Shown here piece after piece: positions 46,049 to 59,429 of a DNA stretch of 64,000 nucleotides. The DNA comes from Hibiscus mutabilis (taxonomy: Eukaryota; Streptophyta; Magnoliopsida; Malvales; Malvaceae): assembly GCA_019671005.1 (NCBI GenBank), contig CM033745.1, forward strand, positions 38,919,834 to 38,983,833, given 5' to 3'. A model generated the notes under the pieces. It had not been told where the DNA came from. It ran no database searches and was given only the letters and a program-made list of their open reading frames with translations. Position 1 is the stretch's first letter. Each line of letters begins with the position of its first letter. A program made the position numbers and the translations under genes.

Positions 46049-48122
46049 TCAAGTTCTCTTGTTAGGTTCGAAGACATACTTAATCAGTGATTCTTTGATC
46101 GGCAACAACTCGGGGAACTCTTTCTTCAACTTGGATGCATCCATTTTGTTGTTGCTTCGAGGGGCAACTATCACCTTGGCTTGTTCTTCCAATGTGAAAT
46201 TCTTCCACTCAAACTTGGGGTCGATCCAAGTCTTGTACATCGCCAGGATCTCATTGTGGTTCACAACCCCGGGGTTTGTAAAGTTCCATATGCCCGTCAA
46301 GTTCCTCTTCGCCATCTCGATAGAAATCGGTAGAAGTTCGTCCAAGATCGTCATGCTGTTGGGGATATTGACCACCTTGCTGTAGCGTGAAATCTTGGTG
46401 ATGAAGTTGCGCGGGTTGTTTAGGTCGGATGAGATAGGCATTCGAACTCTGAGGGTGCAGACATTGTAATATTCGTTCAATAGCTCTTCAACCTGAACAA
46501 GATGGGAGGAAATTGTGAGGACTCAAGACATATAAACTAACAGACAAGCTGTGTATCAGATTAGTAGTTACCATAGCCTTGGTTTTCGAATAGAAGGAAC
46601 CGGTGAAATTGGGTTTGTCCTCCTCTTTAAAGCCAATCCCTGAGCCTTGAGGATGTGCAGCATCATACTCGAATATACACCCGGTAGCAAAATTCATCAT
46701 GAGAACCCCATGATGTCTGCAAACATCTGCCAAGTTCAAGGTCCCAGCCACATTGGTGCGAATTGTCTCGGTTTTGTGAGATTCACACCAATCGACATTG
46801 GGTCTACCAGTCACTCCAGCAGCATTGAAAACATGAGTTGACTTTATAGTTTGAATATCTGCCACGAGTGATGATCGATCTTCCAAGCGTCCTCTTCCAT
46901 ATTCAAACCGAATACCGTGTTTCTCACATAACTGACCAAGTAAACCTCCAATCCAGCCGGTCCTGCCATAGATCAAGAACTTCAAGGCCGGCTTAAGGGC
47001 AGATTCAATACTTTTGGTGGTTGGAAGTATCATTCGGGGCGTCATAGGATCACTCGTAAGTTTGCCATCTTCAGAATCGAAGTGTCTACCACCAGGCATC
47101 ATCAGCATCCTTGGGTGTGGAAGCAGTGCGCCGGACACATCACCCCACCAATGGGGATTTCTGGTGTACCATTCTATCGTCTTTTTCAAGCCCTCTTCCC
47201 ATACAGTTCGCTCAGACCATCCCAAGACCTTCAGTTTCTGATCATCCAGAAAATACCTCTGGTCATTGAATGGTCTGTTATCGACGAACTTGATGCTTGT
47301 CTCCGGATCCATCGAGAAAAGTTTGCATATATCTTTGGCAGCATCAATCACTCTCCTTTACTTCTTTGTTCCAATATTATAAACATGGCGAACTTCACCC
47401 TTGTGAAGAATGACTTCAAAAGCCTCAGCCACATCTTCACAGAATAAATAACTCCTCACATTGGAACCATCCCCGTGAATCGGAAGAGTCTCCCCCCTCA
47501 TTGCTAAAAGGATAAACTTCGGAATTAATTTTTCAGGAAACTGGTTGGGACCATAAACATTGTTTCCACGGGTTGTAATCACCGGTAACCCATACGACCT
47601 ACCATATGCCATCACAAGCATTTCAGCACCAGCTTTCGTTGCAGAGTACGGGTTTGTCGGGAGAAGTTGGGAAGCCTAATGGTTTCCTACAACCGCATCC
47701 TCATCTGTCTCCCCATAAACCTCATCCGTACTCACATGGATGAGCCTCCTGATCTGGCCAGTGACTTTGCAGGCTTCAAGTAAGACATGCGTACCGTAGA
47801 TATTGTTCTTGGTAAACTCAAAGCTGTTGCCAAACGAGTTATCGACATGAGTTTGGGCCGCAAAATGCATTATCGTGTCGATAGACTCGGCAACGAGAAG
47901 GTAGTTAACAAGGTCAGCACTGCCGATGTCCCCCTTCACAAACTTAATGTTCGGAGACGACTCGGAGGGAAGGAGGTTTTTCAGGTTCGAGCAGTAATCA
48001 AGCTTGTCAAGCACAACAATCTTGTAACCAGGGTAGTTCCGAATGAGCCGATTAGCCACATGGGATGCAATAAAACCAGCAGCGCCGGTTACGAGGATGT
48101 TCTTAGGGGTATAAGTAGCCAT
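46049..48122 (-). pseudogene. RHM: UDP-rhamnose synthase (RHM) gene with two nonsense codons
   Basis: Two exons (48122-46572 and 46492-46049) encode 664 codons, the usual size of plant RHM. Domain 1 (about 1-370) is a UDP-glucose 4,6-dehydratase: G13-x2-G16-x2-A19 for NAD, and Y159/K163. Domain 2 (from about 380) is the epimerase/reductase: G-R-T-G-W-I-G-G at 386, and Y511/K515. Together they make UDP-L-rhamnose from UDP-glucose in the cytosol, for pectin RG-I and flavonol glycosides. Codon 149 is TAG (47676-47678) and codon 255 is TAA (47358-47360); the family has Glu at both. Apart from these the frame is intact, motifs are kept and the intron is present, so this is a recently inactivated gene or a locus with sequence errors, not a processed copy. 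The first stop leaves only 148 residues, without Y159/K163. Confidence 0.9.
46493..46571 (-). other. Intron of the RHM gene
   Basis: 79 bp between ATG|GTAACT and TGTTCAG|GTTGAAG on the minus strand, phase 0. Read through, the frame would not stop but would insert 26 unrelated residues. The splice joins K-A-M to V-E-E-L-L, the expected RHM sequence. Confidence 0.85.
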
Positions 48123-48902
48123 TCTCAAACCAATTCTACCAAAAAAAACATGAAAACTAATCTCAGTTGGCAAAAATACAAATCAGCACCAACTTGCATA
48201 AACAAATACGTGGAAAATAAAGATAGAATCTATGAACAAACTCAAAATAAGCAAGAAAGTAAAGCCAAAATATCAAGACAAACACACGATAAAACAAAAA
48301 CAGAGTAACCATATCAAATGCAATAAAACCATATTATCTCACAGTTTTTTTTTTAAATTTAATGTTTTGGTTCATCAAATTAAACTGGAATTTATCTTCA
48401 CATTTATTCTATCACCTCAATCTCCATAGAAATCTAACAATTAACTACCCAGCCAATGTGTGCAATCAGAGTTCAAAAAACAGAGAAAAAATGATCATAA
48501 GTTTATGATTCATATCAACAAGATCCGCCTTAATTACGAAATCCGATGTAAGTAAAAAAATTACAACTTTGAATATGTAAAAGAAAAGAACGGGATGACC
48601 CTTTCCCATTCATCATAAAATAGAGTAAAGAGATACATAACCAGACACAGTTCATAAACAGATGAATAGAGCCAGAGCGGAAGCCAACAGAGAAACCCAA
48701 GCTATGGATTTTTTTTCTCATTTCAAGCAGATATAAGATAAAATAAGAAATACCCAGATCATAAATCAATAGAAAGAAGACAGATATTTCAAAGAAACAC
48801 AACCTTTGATCAAATTTGACACAGAAATGGGAAGAAACCAATCAAAATCCGGATAGAGAAACAGACGCACAAGTTCTAGAGAGAGCGTTTTGAGGGAACT
48901 TC

Positions 48903-48905
<3 letters not shown>
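48123..48905 (-). other. 5'UTR and probable 5'UTR intron of the RHM gene
   Basis: Just before the ATG the minus strand reads a T-rich tract and GGTAG|AATTGG, a good acceptor. An upstream exon of roughly 48800-48890 is plausible but its donor was not fixed. The frame 48530-48841 (minus) is not conserved and lies in the presumed intron. Confidence 0.4.

Positions 48906-48970
<65 letters not shown>
48906..48970. repeat. (TA)n microsatellite upstream of RHM
   Basis: 65 bp of uninterrupted TA, about 32 units, about 785 bp upstream of the RHM start codon and close to its likely promoter. Confidence 0.97.
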
Positions 48971-48972
<2 letters not shown>

Positions 48973-49140
48973 ACGTTTAAATTATAGATGGAAGAGACAG
49001 TTAAGGGGAGCCATGAAAATTAACATAAATGATTTTAATCTTATATATTATTTACTGGTCTATTGTTCTTTCGTTTTGTCATGGGAATTCTAAAGGAACG
49101 TCCGGAGGTACGATTCGAGTGAAGGAAATGCAGGTCGTAA

Positions 49141-49662
49141 GGTGATTTACATTCTAGATCACTTAATTTAGCTTCAACTTTCATATAGATCACAAATATT
49201 TAATTTAATCAAATTTCACCATTCAACTTTTATTTTTAATAAATTTAGTTATACTAACACATTTAAAAAAAATAACGGAAAAATTTGCGTTAGAACTTCT
49301 ACTTAACATATTTTGTTTTTGGCATATTATCACCAAATATAGTTTAACTGACAATTTAATTTCTTTTAGAATTTTATAGAAAAATTAATTATTTTTCTGT
49401 AAATTTATTTAAATAAAATATTTGAGAAAATTTTAAAAAATATTTAAATATTCAATTAAACATTATTTAACGATGATATATAAAAAATATGTTAAGTAAA
49501 AATATTTCAACTTTTTCGTTATAATTATTAAAAAATGTTCGTATAAATAACTTATTTATTAATAATAAAAGTTAAATGATATAATTTGATTAAATTTAAG
49601 AGGTTTTTTTTATGTAAATGAAAGTGTAAATTAAATTTATTGATCTAGAATATAAATTACCC
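49141..49662. mobile_element. Tourist-like MITE with TAA duplication
   Basis: The left end GGTGATTTACATTCTAGATC and the reverse complement of the right end (GGGTAATTTATATTCTAGATC minus one base) are long inverted repeats over more than 100 bp. TAA flanks both sides (49138-49140 and 49663-49665), the duplication made by PIF/Harbinger-type transposases. 522 bp, no frame. Confidence 0.72.
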
Positions 49663-49665
49663 TAA

Positions 49666-50580
49666 GTTTGGAGGTTACGATTTCTTTTCTTCATTTTTTA
49701 TGGTCGGATGTTACGAATTTGTATAACCTTCTAAACTTCTAATGATAGAAAATTGATGCCTAGGTATCCTTTGTTATAATAACTATAATATCAAATAAAT
49801 TAATATTTGATTAAATATTACGAATTTTACAAATTAGATGCGTTACTTTTTCACTCAATTTGATTACATAAGTTACAAATTATGTGAAAATTATAAAAGT
49901 TAAATGTTACTAATTTCATTAAGAAGGTTTTTTTACAGAAAAATAAATAAATTGAACTACAAAATCAAAGTTATTATAGAATATTGTTTATTTGAACAAA
50001 ATTTATGTATAGTTTTAACATTTATCCTCAAATTAAGAATAAATTACACTGGCATTCACTGCAATTTTAAGGCATTTTCATTTTGGTGATCAAACCTTTT
50101 AAACTTACATTACAATCACTAAATTTTTAATTCACTATGTTCATGTAACGATTCAGTTTCTGGGTTAGTAATTCGGATCTCAGATTTGGGTCTTGAATAT
50201 TTAAACTTGGGGACTAAATTGAAGGAATCAGAGATTTGAAAGCTTAATTTAAGAAATTTGGTGACTATAATGTAAATAGGTTGAAGTTTGGTACCTAAAG
50301 TGTAAAGTTTCAAATAGCTTAATGACCAATTGTGTGGTTTACCCAATTGTCTTTGAAAGGCAATAAATTTGTCTATTTTGGCGTAAAGCTGGGGAAAAAT
50401 CAGAAAAATTGAAGAGGGGGAGAGAGAGTGATCGCGGCATTCCATCATTCTCCGATGGGGACTAACATCACCAACAAACTTCTTGGTCGATTTCAAGTCG
50501 GTATAGAGCTCGTCGGTTTATTCCTACCACCGGAGGCAGCCGCACACACCGTTGCCTGCACATGAGCGTGCCTCAGAAAC
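49666..50580. other. Intergenic DNA interrupted by a solo LTR
   Basis: Includes a weak inverted pair around 50080-50280 (words GGTGAT...TTACATTA and their complement). The less AT-rich part 50400-50580 appears to continue after the solo LTR at 54721-54960, so it is an older sequence split by the LTR. I do not recognise it. Confidence 0.4.
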
Positions 50581-51814
50581 TGTAACACCCTAACCCGACT
50601 TAAGAGTAAACCGAATTAGATAGTGTTAAGGAACAAAAATACATCTAACTATGATATGCCAACTCCTGAATGTTTTATTGGAGTTTGTAACTTATATTAC
50701 TATCAAGCCTATGCTTATATAAACAGGCATTCGAATCTTAAGCCTAACATAGCTTAACCTGAAAGTAATCGTTTGAATATTATAGTTAACTTATTTTAAA
50801 TTATCATGTAGCTTAGTACATTGATTACAAAGGTATTAATCAAATTCGTTTATTAAACCCAATTATAGAGTTTAGTGACATTCTACCATTTGTGTATTTT
50901 AAACACCGAACTAATCATACAAGTACTCTATCCTATAAGAGTATCACTTGATAGACTAGATATATACATATATTTCGATCTATACACTCGCATGATTACA
51001 AGGTGGCTAACAACCTAAAGCACATACTTGATATCCAATCAACCATACATACAGCTAACTATGATCGCTTATATAGCAAGCAATTAAGAAATAATTAAAG
51101 GCTCGTTACAAAACATTGAATACTTGAAAAGCTTATAAGCAGATGAGGACAAAAAGAACATTCTAATGCACAATGCATTCTTAACAATTATGTGCCACCG
51201 CCTAGGAGTTCCAAGAACAACATTCAAACCTACTCTCAAACTCTTAGCAGGTAATCCTGAAATATAATCGAGAGGAAGGGGGTAAGCGATTGCTTAGAGA
51301 GGTAGCATAAATGAGCTAGAGCATGTATTAGACATTATATGTTCTATTACAATCCACCATTAAGATCAAACACGATTCAAGCAAATAATGACTTGGACAT
51401 GAGGTAAAGTACTATAGTCATAGAATATCCGACGTAACATTTCATATACACGTATAGCTTATCTCACAAGTTATCGAACATTACATACTCTAATCATGAT
51501 TCACTTATTACACAAGTTATCCATTTAACATATCATGTACTCGCCACACAAGTTACTAACTTCATATATCAACCATGAATAAGATCACTTGGCATGTAAG
51601 ATCTTGACGTATTTAGCAAAGCATGTATACTTATATATACACATAGGCATTCGATTTAGACATATTCATAATCCTCATACAACCTACATGCGCGAACTTA
51701 AACATGTATTCTTCCAAACTGCCCAGCATACTTGTTTAATCACACAAACAGTGCACATACTTGTACATAAACATGTATACACAAATTAGCATGGTAAAAC
51801 AATCCATGTATGAT

Positions 51815-52070
51815 CATTTTAAACCATAACAGTCCACTGACTTTATACCAAAACAGTCCAATATAATCATGTATACATTCAAACATGCTAAAACAGTCCA
51901 CTAACTTTATACTTATACCAAAACAGTCCGATTTAATCATGTATACATTCAAACATGCTAAAACAGTCCACTGACTTTATACTTATACCAAAACAGTCCA
52001 ATTTAATCATGTATGAATTCAAACATGCTAAAACAGTCCATAGACTTTATACTTATACGAAAATAGTCCA
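51815..52070. repeat. 70-bp tandem array inside the solo LTR
   Basis: The word AAACATGCTAAAACAGTCCA recurs at 51881, 51951 and 52021, exactly 70 bp apart, with a partial copy before. Confidence 0.92.
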
Positions 52071-52375
52071 ATACGAATATATTTGTGCAATTCAGGGCAG
52101 CAACACATGTATGTACAATTAACATACTTAAAATAGTCCAATACGAACGTATTTGTGCAATTGAGGGCAGCATTTCATTTGTAAACATATCACACTTCTC
52201 AAATAGGCCAATATTACTTGTTTATGTGCCAAACTATCTAAGATACTTCGCACGTAATTAGTTATACCCATGACTTTCTTACCTTATGAACTAACAAACA
52301 TAGCATAATTTACTATAACATGCTCATATCTTAAGTTATTAAAACATGTCATAACATACTGTATCTTACTTATTG

Positions 52376-52600
52376 CATAGACTATTATCACATAGCATAT
52401 CAAGCTGTAATTTGCTTATTAGACAAGCTATTATCACATAGCATATCATATTGTAGCTTACTTATTACACAAGCTATTATCACATAACATATCATATTGT
52501 AGCTTACTTATTACACAAGCTATTATCACATAGCATATCATATTGTAGCTTACTTATTACACAAGCTATTATCACATAGCATATCATATTTCTTAACAAA
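52376..52600. repeat. 46-bp tandem array inside the solo LTR
   Basis: AAGCTATTATCACATA recurs at 52425, 52471, 52517 and 52563, exactly 46 bp apart, with a diverged copy before. A member of the general CATAGCATATC type. Confidence 0.93.
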
Positions 52601-54720
52601 TAAGTATCAATCTTAACCCATTAATTGGCTCATAGATTTCATTAGTTAATCTTTACATAGCCTTGAGAATCGAATTCTCAGTCTAGGTACACGAGTCCCC
52701 ATCCAACTGTTGCCCATAAAATAACATATGGTACTCGCAGTACCAGTCAATCCCTCATACTGTCGCCATAAAGGACCACTGTCCCAGACCGTAGTCCACC
52801 CCAAACCTGAGCTCTATGGACTCTATGGCATGCCAACTATACCTAAGACTGACTTGAGACCAAAGCTTTATTATTTATTAGCTTTTATAGCATAAAGTGA
52901 GCATAGCTCCAAATCACATCGTCATATCAATGCTTCATTTCCCTTTCTCATTAGGGGTATGCAAGTATGTCCACCGCATGTGAACTAAATTTTCACTTCT
53001 TTCATTCGAATTGTTCTTAAGCCAAATATCATTTATTTTATCAATTCATACACATGACACTCTTTCATTTAAGATATCAAATTTCACATAGATCAAACAT
53101 GATCAAGAAATGCTCATTATTTCACAAATCCACTATTCATAATCATGTATATATATATATATATACATATACCTTTCATATCTAGTAGATAACCTATGGC
53201 ACAATAATCATTCTAGATCATAAACATGCTTCCAAATCAAATTTTCACGCTTAAAGGTACTTTTCGCGAAAGTACTCACCTTATCTCCAAGCTTGCACAA
53301 TCATAGCATAAATTAATCAAATTAAAGAAATTTATCTAGAATGCAATGCTCGGGAAGGTTTTTGGCCTTTCCCGAGTCTTTAAACTACACTCACCTCTTA
53401 TCCTGAAGTTACGAGATACCTGAATCCTTAACTCTATCTGGCTATTTATTCGATCCTTTCCTATCTTCTTCTTGGTCTAAGCATAATAAGCAATATAGTT
53501 ACATGTTAGAATCAATCCAAATTCAGTTTTTCATCGAAGTAGTTTACTACTCAAATTTTCATAGAAATATACACAAAATCAGTCCATCAATTTCGTAAAG
53601 AATCACAACAATCTCGTTCACTTGTATGCACACACATATACATTCAAAATAGCACATTAAATACAATTATTTGATAAAAACAGTCCATACATATACATAT
53701 ATACACAATTCTGGACAGCTTACACCTACATACATTTATACATTCAAAAATAGGGTAGCATTCTTTCAAGGTATTCCAAACAGCCCTTAACATGCATATT
53801 TCCATACATAAACTCACAAAACAGTCCACCAACCTTTATATTTGTGCAATTCTGCCCAGCCAAACATATATACATAAATACATGTCAAAACAATCCCAAT
53901 ACTTTCATTATTATGCATGACTGTCCAGCTAACATGTGTACCCAATTACATATTAAAGAACACTCCAATTTCATGCACATATACATCAAACATAGCAGCC
54001 TACACTTGTATCCATTTAGCCACTCAAATCTGTTCAGTTTTGAACATATTTTCACTTAACACGGCAGCCTAAATTTATGTACATTCATATACAAAAAATC
54101 TGGGCAGCAAGCTTTCATTTATACTCAAGACTTGCATGACTTTCATATACACATATACACATTTTCACAAACAATAACACATGAAACTTCAAGTAAGGGA
54201 AGAAGAAGAATTCACCTTCTTCCTTGAGCCAACCGAAACAACCCTCAAATTTGACCAATTTGAGTTTCAAGCATCCATCACCATGGCCAGCTATCCTTTC
54301 TCTCCTTTTTTTTTCTTGAGAGAATCGGTCAAGGGAAGAAGAAAGAAGATAATGGATTGATATCACCCCAACACATGTTCACCTTCAAAGGTGACATGTG
54401 TACAAGCCATTATTCTAACTAAAATTTACATGCAATCACTCCATTTACCAAAACATTCAATTTAACTCCTTGATTAGCTAGTAAAATTCTTTTATATTTC
54501 AATTTTGGTCCTAAATCATTCACTAGTCCAAATGTGTCTAATTTGATTCAAGCCATGATAGAAGTAGTAACTTACTTTTGAGCTATGATTTTGGAATATT
54601 GCAATCACACCCCCTTTATTTTAACTAATTAACCCTTTAATCCAATGATATCTTTTTAATCAATTTGAGTTACGAATAGATTTGCAGCATACTACTAAGC
54701 CATATTTTGGAGATGTTACA

Positions 54721-56653
54721 GCAACAAGGAGGCCAACCAAGCTTTTGGGCTGCAGCCTGTTGGGCCGAGCCGTTGAGCTAGTAACGAGGCAATCTACTAA
54801 GCCGATCCACCGAGTTGGTCTAATGAGCCAACCCGTTTAACCGGTCCAGCCACCAATTGTTGTTGACTAACCATTATTGACCGCGTTTGACTTTGACTTG
54901 TTGTTGACTTTTTGAGAGACCCTACCTAGAGGGTTTCGATATCTTGAGTTCGATTCCGCAGCTTGTTTTGCCAAATTCAAATTCAGTCATTTATTTTTCA
55001 ACGCTTAAAGTTGAGAATTAGTCTAGTAATTAGTTTAATTGCAGTGATTAATGTAGTTTCACATTGTTATGTGTATGAGAAACTTTGGGGTTTCGAATGT
55101 TGGATCGAGAGGAGATCGAAGACGCGGCGAGGGTCGACCGTTGTAGCTCTGAGTTGAGATAATTCTTTACTGCCTCTTGTATTTTATACGATACTTGTTA
55201 GTTGTTTATAGTCAATGTATGAATATAAGTGATTTTCATGTGATTTATGCTTGAGTTAGTTATTTAGTGAAATGAATGCATTATAAGATTAGTTTTGTCG
55301 GTTTAAGACTTGTTGGACTCGGTAAGCGAATTAGACTATCTCAATGATTCCCCTGTTAAATTGTAAAACGCAACAAATTGTTGTCAGCCCAGAAACTTTC
55401 AAATCATGACTATATCTTTTAAGTCGATTAATTTGACATCCCTAAATGTTGAAATGACTAAATTACCCTTGTATGCAAAATGACAAAAATGCCCGTAATG
55501 ACTATGAATGACTTATATTCCCTTGGAAGTTGATAGGACCTAGGAAATCGCGTTTGGCTTAATAGAACTCTTGGGGTCACTTCGTTAATTTTTCGATTTG
55601 CTTGGAAAATCCTAATAACCCGTTTCTAGTCTTTGAGTTTGCAAAATACTTAAATCACCTCAGATTTTTTGAAGACTAGTTTATGAGAATACCTTATGGT
55701 TAAATGATTGAAGCACCCTCAAGCACTAAAATGTTGAAAATGCCCTTATTCGATCAAGTAAGAAAATATCGGTGAAGACTAAATGACTATAACACCCCTA
55801 AGACTTGTAAAGTCTAACTTCTGTATCTAAACCAATCTCAATATTGTAGAAAGACTGGAAGAACACAATACAAAGACATGTTCAATTATATAGTGGGAGT
55901 CCCGTGATAACTTGTGAAGATGATATGTTCGATTGTACGATGGAGCTTGTACTAAGATATGAATATGTGCAAGGTGTACTTGTCCGAGTACTTGGTAAGT
56001 ACTCGCATTGATGGGATCTTTTCAGTTTGATAGGACTTGGAAGCCTAATAAGCCGCAATTAATCTTGATTCATTGTTTATACATGATAAGTTACATATTG
56101 AAGATTCAGACGTACGTTGCGAAACCATAATTATTGAGAAACCTGTTTTAGACTGTGTTGAGACTCTTTTTCACCTTATAGGTCAATTAGACCAGTCCAA
56201 TAATCTTTCAAGCATGTTGTAAGAACTCTTAAGTAATTAATAACCTTGAGGACTACAAATCACTGATTTACTCTTGTTATGTTAAATTACCAAATTACCC
56301 CTAAAAGTCAAAACGATCAAGATGCCTTTGTATGCCAAAATACATGGAACACTCCCGACATACCAAAACGTCTTAAAGAACCATGATATGCCAACTCCTG
56401 AATGTTTTATTGGAGTTTTTAATCACCAAACCACTTTTATAAGATAATCGTTTCTAGAATTCGTTTAAATGTCAGAATACTTGTGTACCCTTTCTTGCAA
56501 TTACCAAAGTACACATGAGTATTTGACTTCCTGAAATGCCTGATGACTCGTTAAGCATGATATTATACTGAATAACTCCCGAATATGATACAAGACTATG
56601 AAAGCACAACATGATGAGACGTTCTTCTACTCGATAAAAATCTTGTGACAACT
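54721..56653. other. Intergenic repeat relics, no gene
   Basis: Unrecognised. The part 55400-56650 is made of phrases such as AAATTACCC and AAATGCCC, typical of old LTR or intergenic repeats. A 36-bp segment (56383-56418) is identical to one in the solo LTR (50651-50686). Confidence 0.4.
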
Positions 56654-59167
56654 TGTAGCAACCTTTTTGAAAATCGTGATGATTTCGCTACGGGGCATCC
56701 CACATTTTTTAAGATAAAGAAGACTTAGAGTCGTCACCAGTCATTTAAATAAGGTAGGCCGGACACAATTAAACCAGAGATTCGTGAAAAGAGTTCGGGA
56801 GTTGGTTATGTGTTGGGGAAGGATTAGCACCCCCACAACGCCCAAAATCGGTACCAAATCAAATGTTGCTTTTGACCAATGGAAATTGTTGAAATTTAAA
56901 TTAACTTTAATTAAATTCCCTTACTCGAATATAAACCTTAATAAGTGGGCTTTAAAATTTGGTGGGCTTGAATTAATTAAACGTTTAATTAATAAGGGTG
57001 ACGATACAATGGACCATAGATTAAATCGACATCGAATAAGCCTGATTGCCATGTTAATTTAAGGTTCGAGCTTCGTACAATCACCTTTATGCATGATGCA
57101 AGCATTTAAACATGATGTTGTGATTTGTCATTTTTTAGTTAATGTTTACCTTCGGACGGTAAGAATTAATTCAAATATTCGGTCAACATCCATTGATCCA
57201 GGACTGTTACGACACCAATATCGGAATTAATGAATACCTCATTTTTATAGTTTAGAGTTAATTAATTATCAAGGTGTCCATTGAATTAAAAGGTTAAATA
57301 AATGACAAATAAAATGCATGTCACAAAAATAAAGAATTAAACAAAAACATGGTGAAAATAAATAAATAATAATGAAAAATCCGGAAAAAGGACCAGATCG
57401 AACAAAAGAAACACGTAAAATAAATGCGGAGAAATTAAAGCGAAAAATCTTAAAATGTGGAAAAGTAAATAAATATCTGGAAAAGACCGTATAGAACAAA
57501 ATAACGAGAAATTAAGAGTGAAAATTAAAAGTTAGATGTTAGGTGTTAGTCGACTACACTAAACGGGCTATAAATAATACGGATCGTACCCCGTTGCAGG
57601 TCACCGTAAGGCCATATAACCAACCACAAAATAAAGAAACATATAATAGATACTATATAATATATAAATAGTTAATACATATATGATATATAAATACTAT
57701 ATAATATATAGGGCTTAATAGCATATATATATATATATAGTTACAATATGTGTATGTAATCTATAATATATAGAATATAATAACTATACGTAACTATGAT
57801 ATACATAATATAAATATTATATAAATAATGTATGTATAATAACACGATACAGACCAAATTAAAAACAAAATAAAATTTGGTGGATTGAAACAAGGATTTG
57901 ACCATTGAAAATCAGATATAAAAAGGTTAAATTGCAAAATTTTGAAAACTATAAGGGGCTGTGACTGTGATTTCAAAAGGGCGGAGGTCCTTAAAATGGT
58001 AATAAACCCCATTTACAAGCTGGATATAAATATCAAAAAAAGAGAAACATAAACCATTTTTTGTTCTTTCTTGAAAACAGATCGAAAATCCTTTCCTTTT
58101 TTTTCTCTAAAAAGTTCTTATGAGTTCATGAAGAACTCAAGAGCGCCGCCGTAATTCTCAGAATTCAGTGGCACCTCTATGGTACTCCGTGGCGCCGGTC
58201 GCCGCTCTCCTACGGCCGACAAACCCAGTACTTACCTAAAATCACTCTCCTTCTTCTCTCGATTTCAAGTCCACCCACCGATTTTTAAAATGATGCCCCC
58301 TCTCTCGACTTTATAAAAACCAAAATGAAAATCTTTTGAAAACCCTTTTTTAAGATAACATTCAAAATGTTTCGAATCCTGATAGAGAAGATGAAACGAC
58401 AGCAAGACGACGATGTTGTTCATTGGCAACCCACCTCGACCATCATTCCGCCGGCAACTTGAGATCGGGAAGGTGAGAAACCCTAACCCTCTTTGTTCTT
58501 TTGTATTCGAAAAGAAAAAACTAGAAAGAAAGGAAATACCTCTAAAGAATCTCTTGCTTTTTCTTGTTTTTTTAGTATTGATCTTTTTTTTACATTTGGT
58601 TTCTAATGTAGCTTTATAGCCAAATTGCACTGATTTTTGAAAATAAAAAGGCTACAAAACAATTGTTGGTTGTTTAATTTGTCTTGTTGCATGTTCTAAA
58701 ATTGTCGTTCATCCTCTGAATGTTGGTGGAGGCTTGTACGAGAGGGGACCAGCTCACGTGCTATAGAGGCTCAGTTGAGGGATCAAAGGCTGCTACCGTG
58801 GAGAGCCACTATTGGCGTGGCTGCTGATGTGGAAGGCCAATGGTCACCTAGGAAGCTTCTGGAAACTGAGGGGAGGCTAAAGGTCGGGGGCTGTATTGGG
58901 GTTAGGATAATTAGGGTTTGGCTGATTGGGGCTAAGGTTGTTGGGCTATTGGGCTTTGTGTTGGATAGAGTGTAATGGGTTTAGTTAGGTAATGGACTTG
59001 GGTAGTTGGACTAAAGAGGTTTAGTGGGCTAGTTGTAATGGGTAAATGGGCTTGAGGCCCAATTGTAATGAACATTTAACATTTAAATTTTTTTGGACTG
59101 TTTAATTTTTAGATTTTTTGGATTTAAATTTGGTTATTCGAACCCCAAACAAAAATAAGTGATTACA
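56654..59167 (-). repeat. 3' LTR of element 3
   Basis: 2,514 bp. On the minus strand it starts TGTAATCACTTATTT and ends TTGCTACA. Its last 250 bp (56660-56900 here) match the ends of the element 1 LTRs. Short frames inside (such as 58265-58630 minus and 58775-58975 plus) have no known domain. Confidence 0.8.
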
Positions 59168-59190
59168 TCTACCTCTCTTTGCTTATTGTT
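59168..59190 (-). other. Polypurine tract of element 3
   Basis: On the minus strand AAGCAAAGAGAGGTAGA precedes the LTR start; it differs from the element 1 tract only near its end. Confidence 0.7.
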
Positions 59191-59429
59191 GTGAAATAAC
59201 AATAAAGAAAAGACTAAAAGATAGCCATTTTTGTTCGGTCGAACTGGAACACTCTTCCTAGCATGACTCTTCCTTCAACTCTAAATAAACTATCTTCCAA
59301 CTTCTGAAGGAATAGAACTCATATGTTGATCCGCTACACCACCGACAGAGAGTTAAAATTCGGTTGAATCATTTATTTCATCCCCTGTTCGGAAAGATAG
59401 AAACAACGACGAGACAAGATCTAGAGTTT

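Larger units (their letters stand above)
50581..54720 (+). mobile_element. Large solo LTR (4,140 bp)
   Basis: Begins TGTAACACCC and ends AGATGTTACA. Flanks GAAAC and GCAAC share four of five bases. No internal region, PBS or PPT is present. It belongs with the nested LTR at 38026-40077 by its start and by a shared block around CTATGGCATGCCAA (52825). Orientation is taken from the TGTAACACCC start. It carries two internal tandem arrays. Confidence 0.78.

Noticed and set aside
46049..48122. Bacterial rhamnose (RmlB/RmlD) genes by horizontal transfer
   Set aside because: The two-domain fusion, the intron and the sequence are those of plant RHM.
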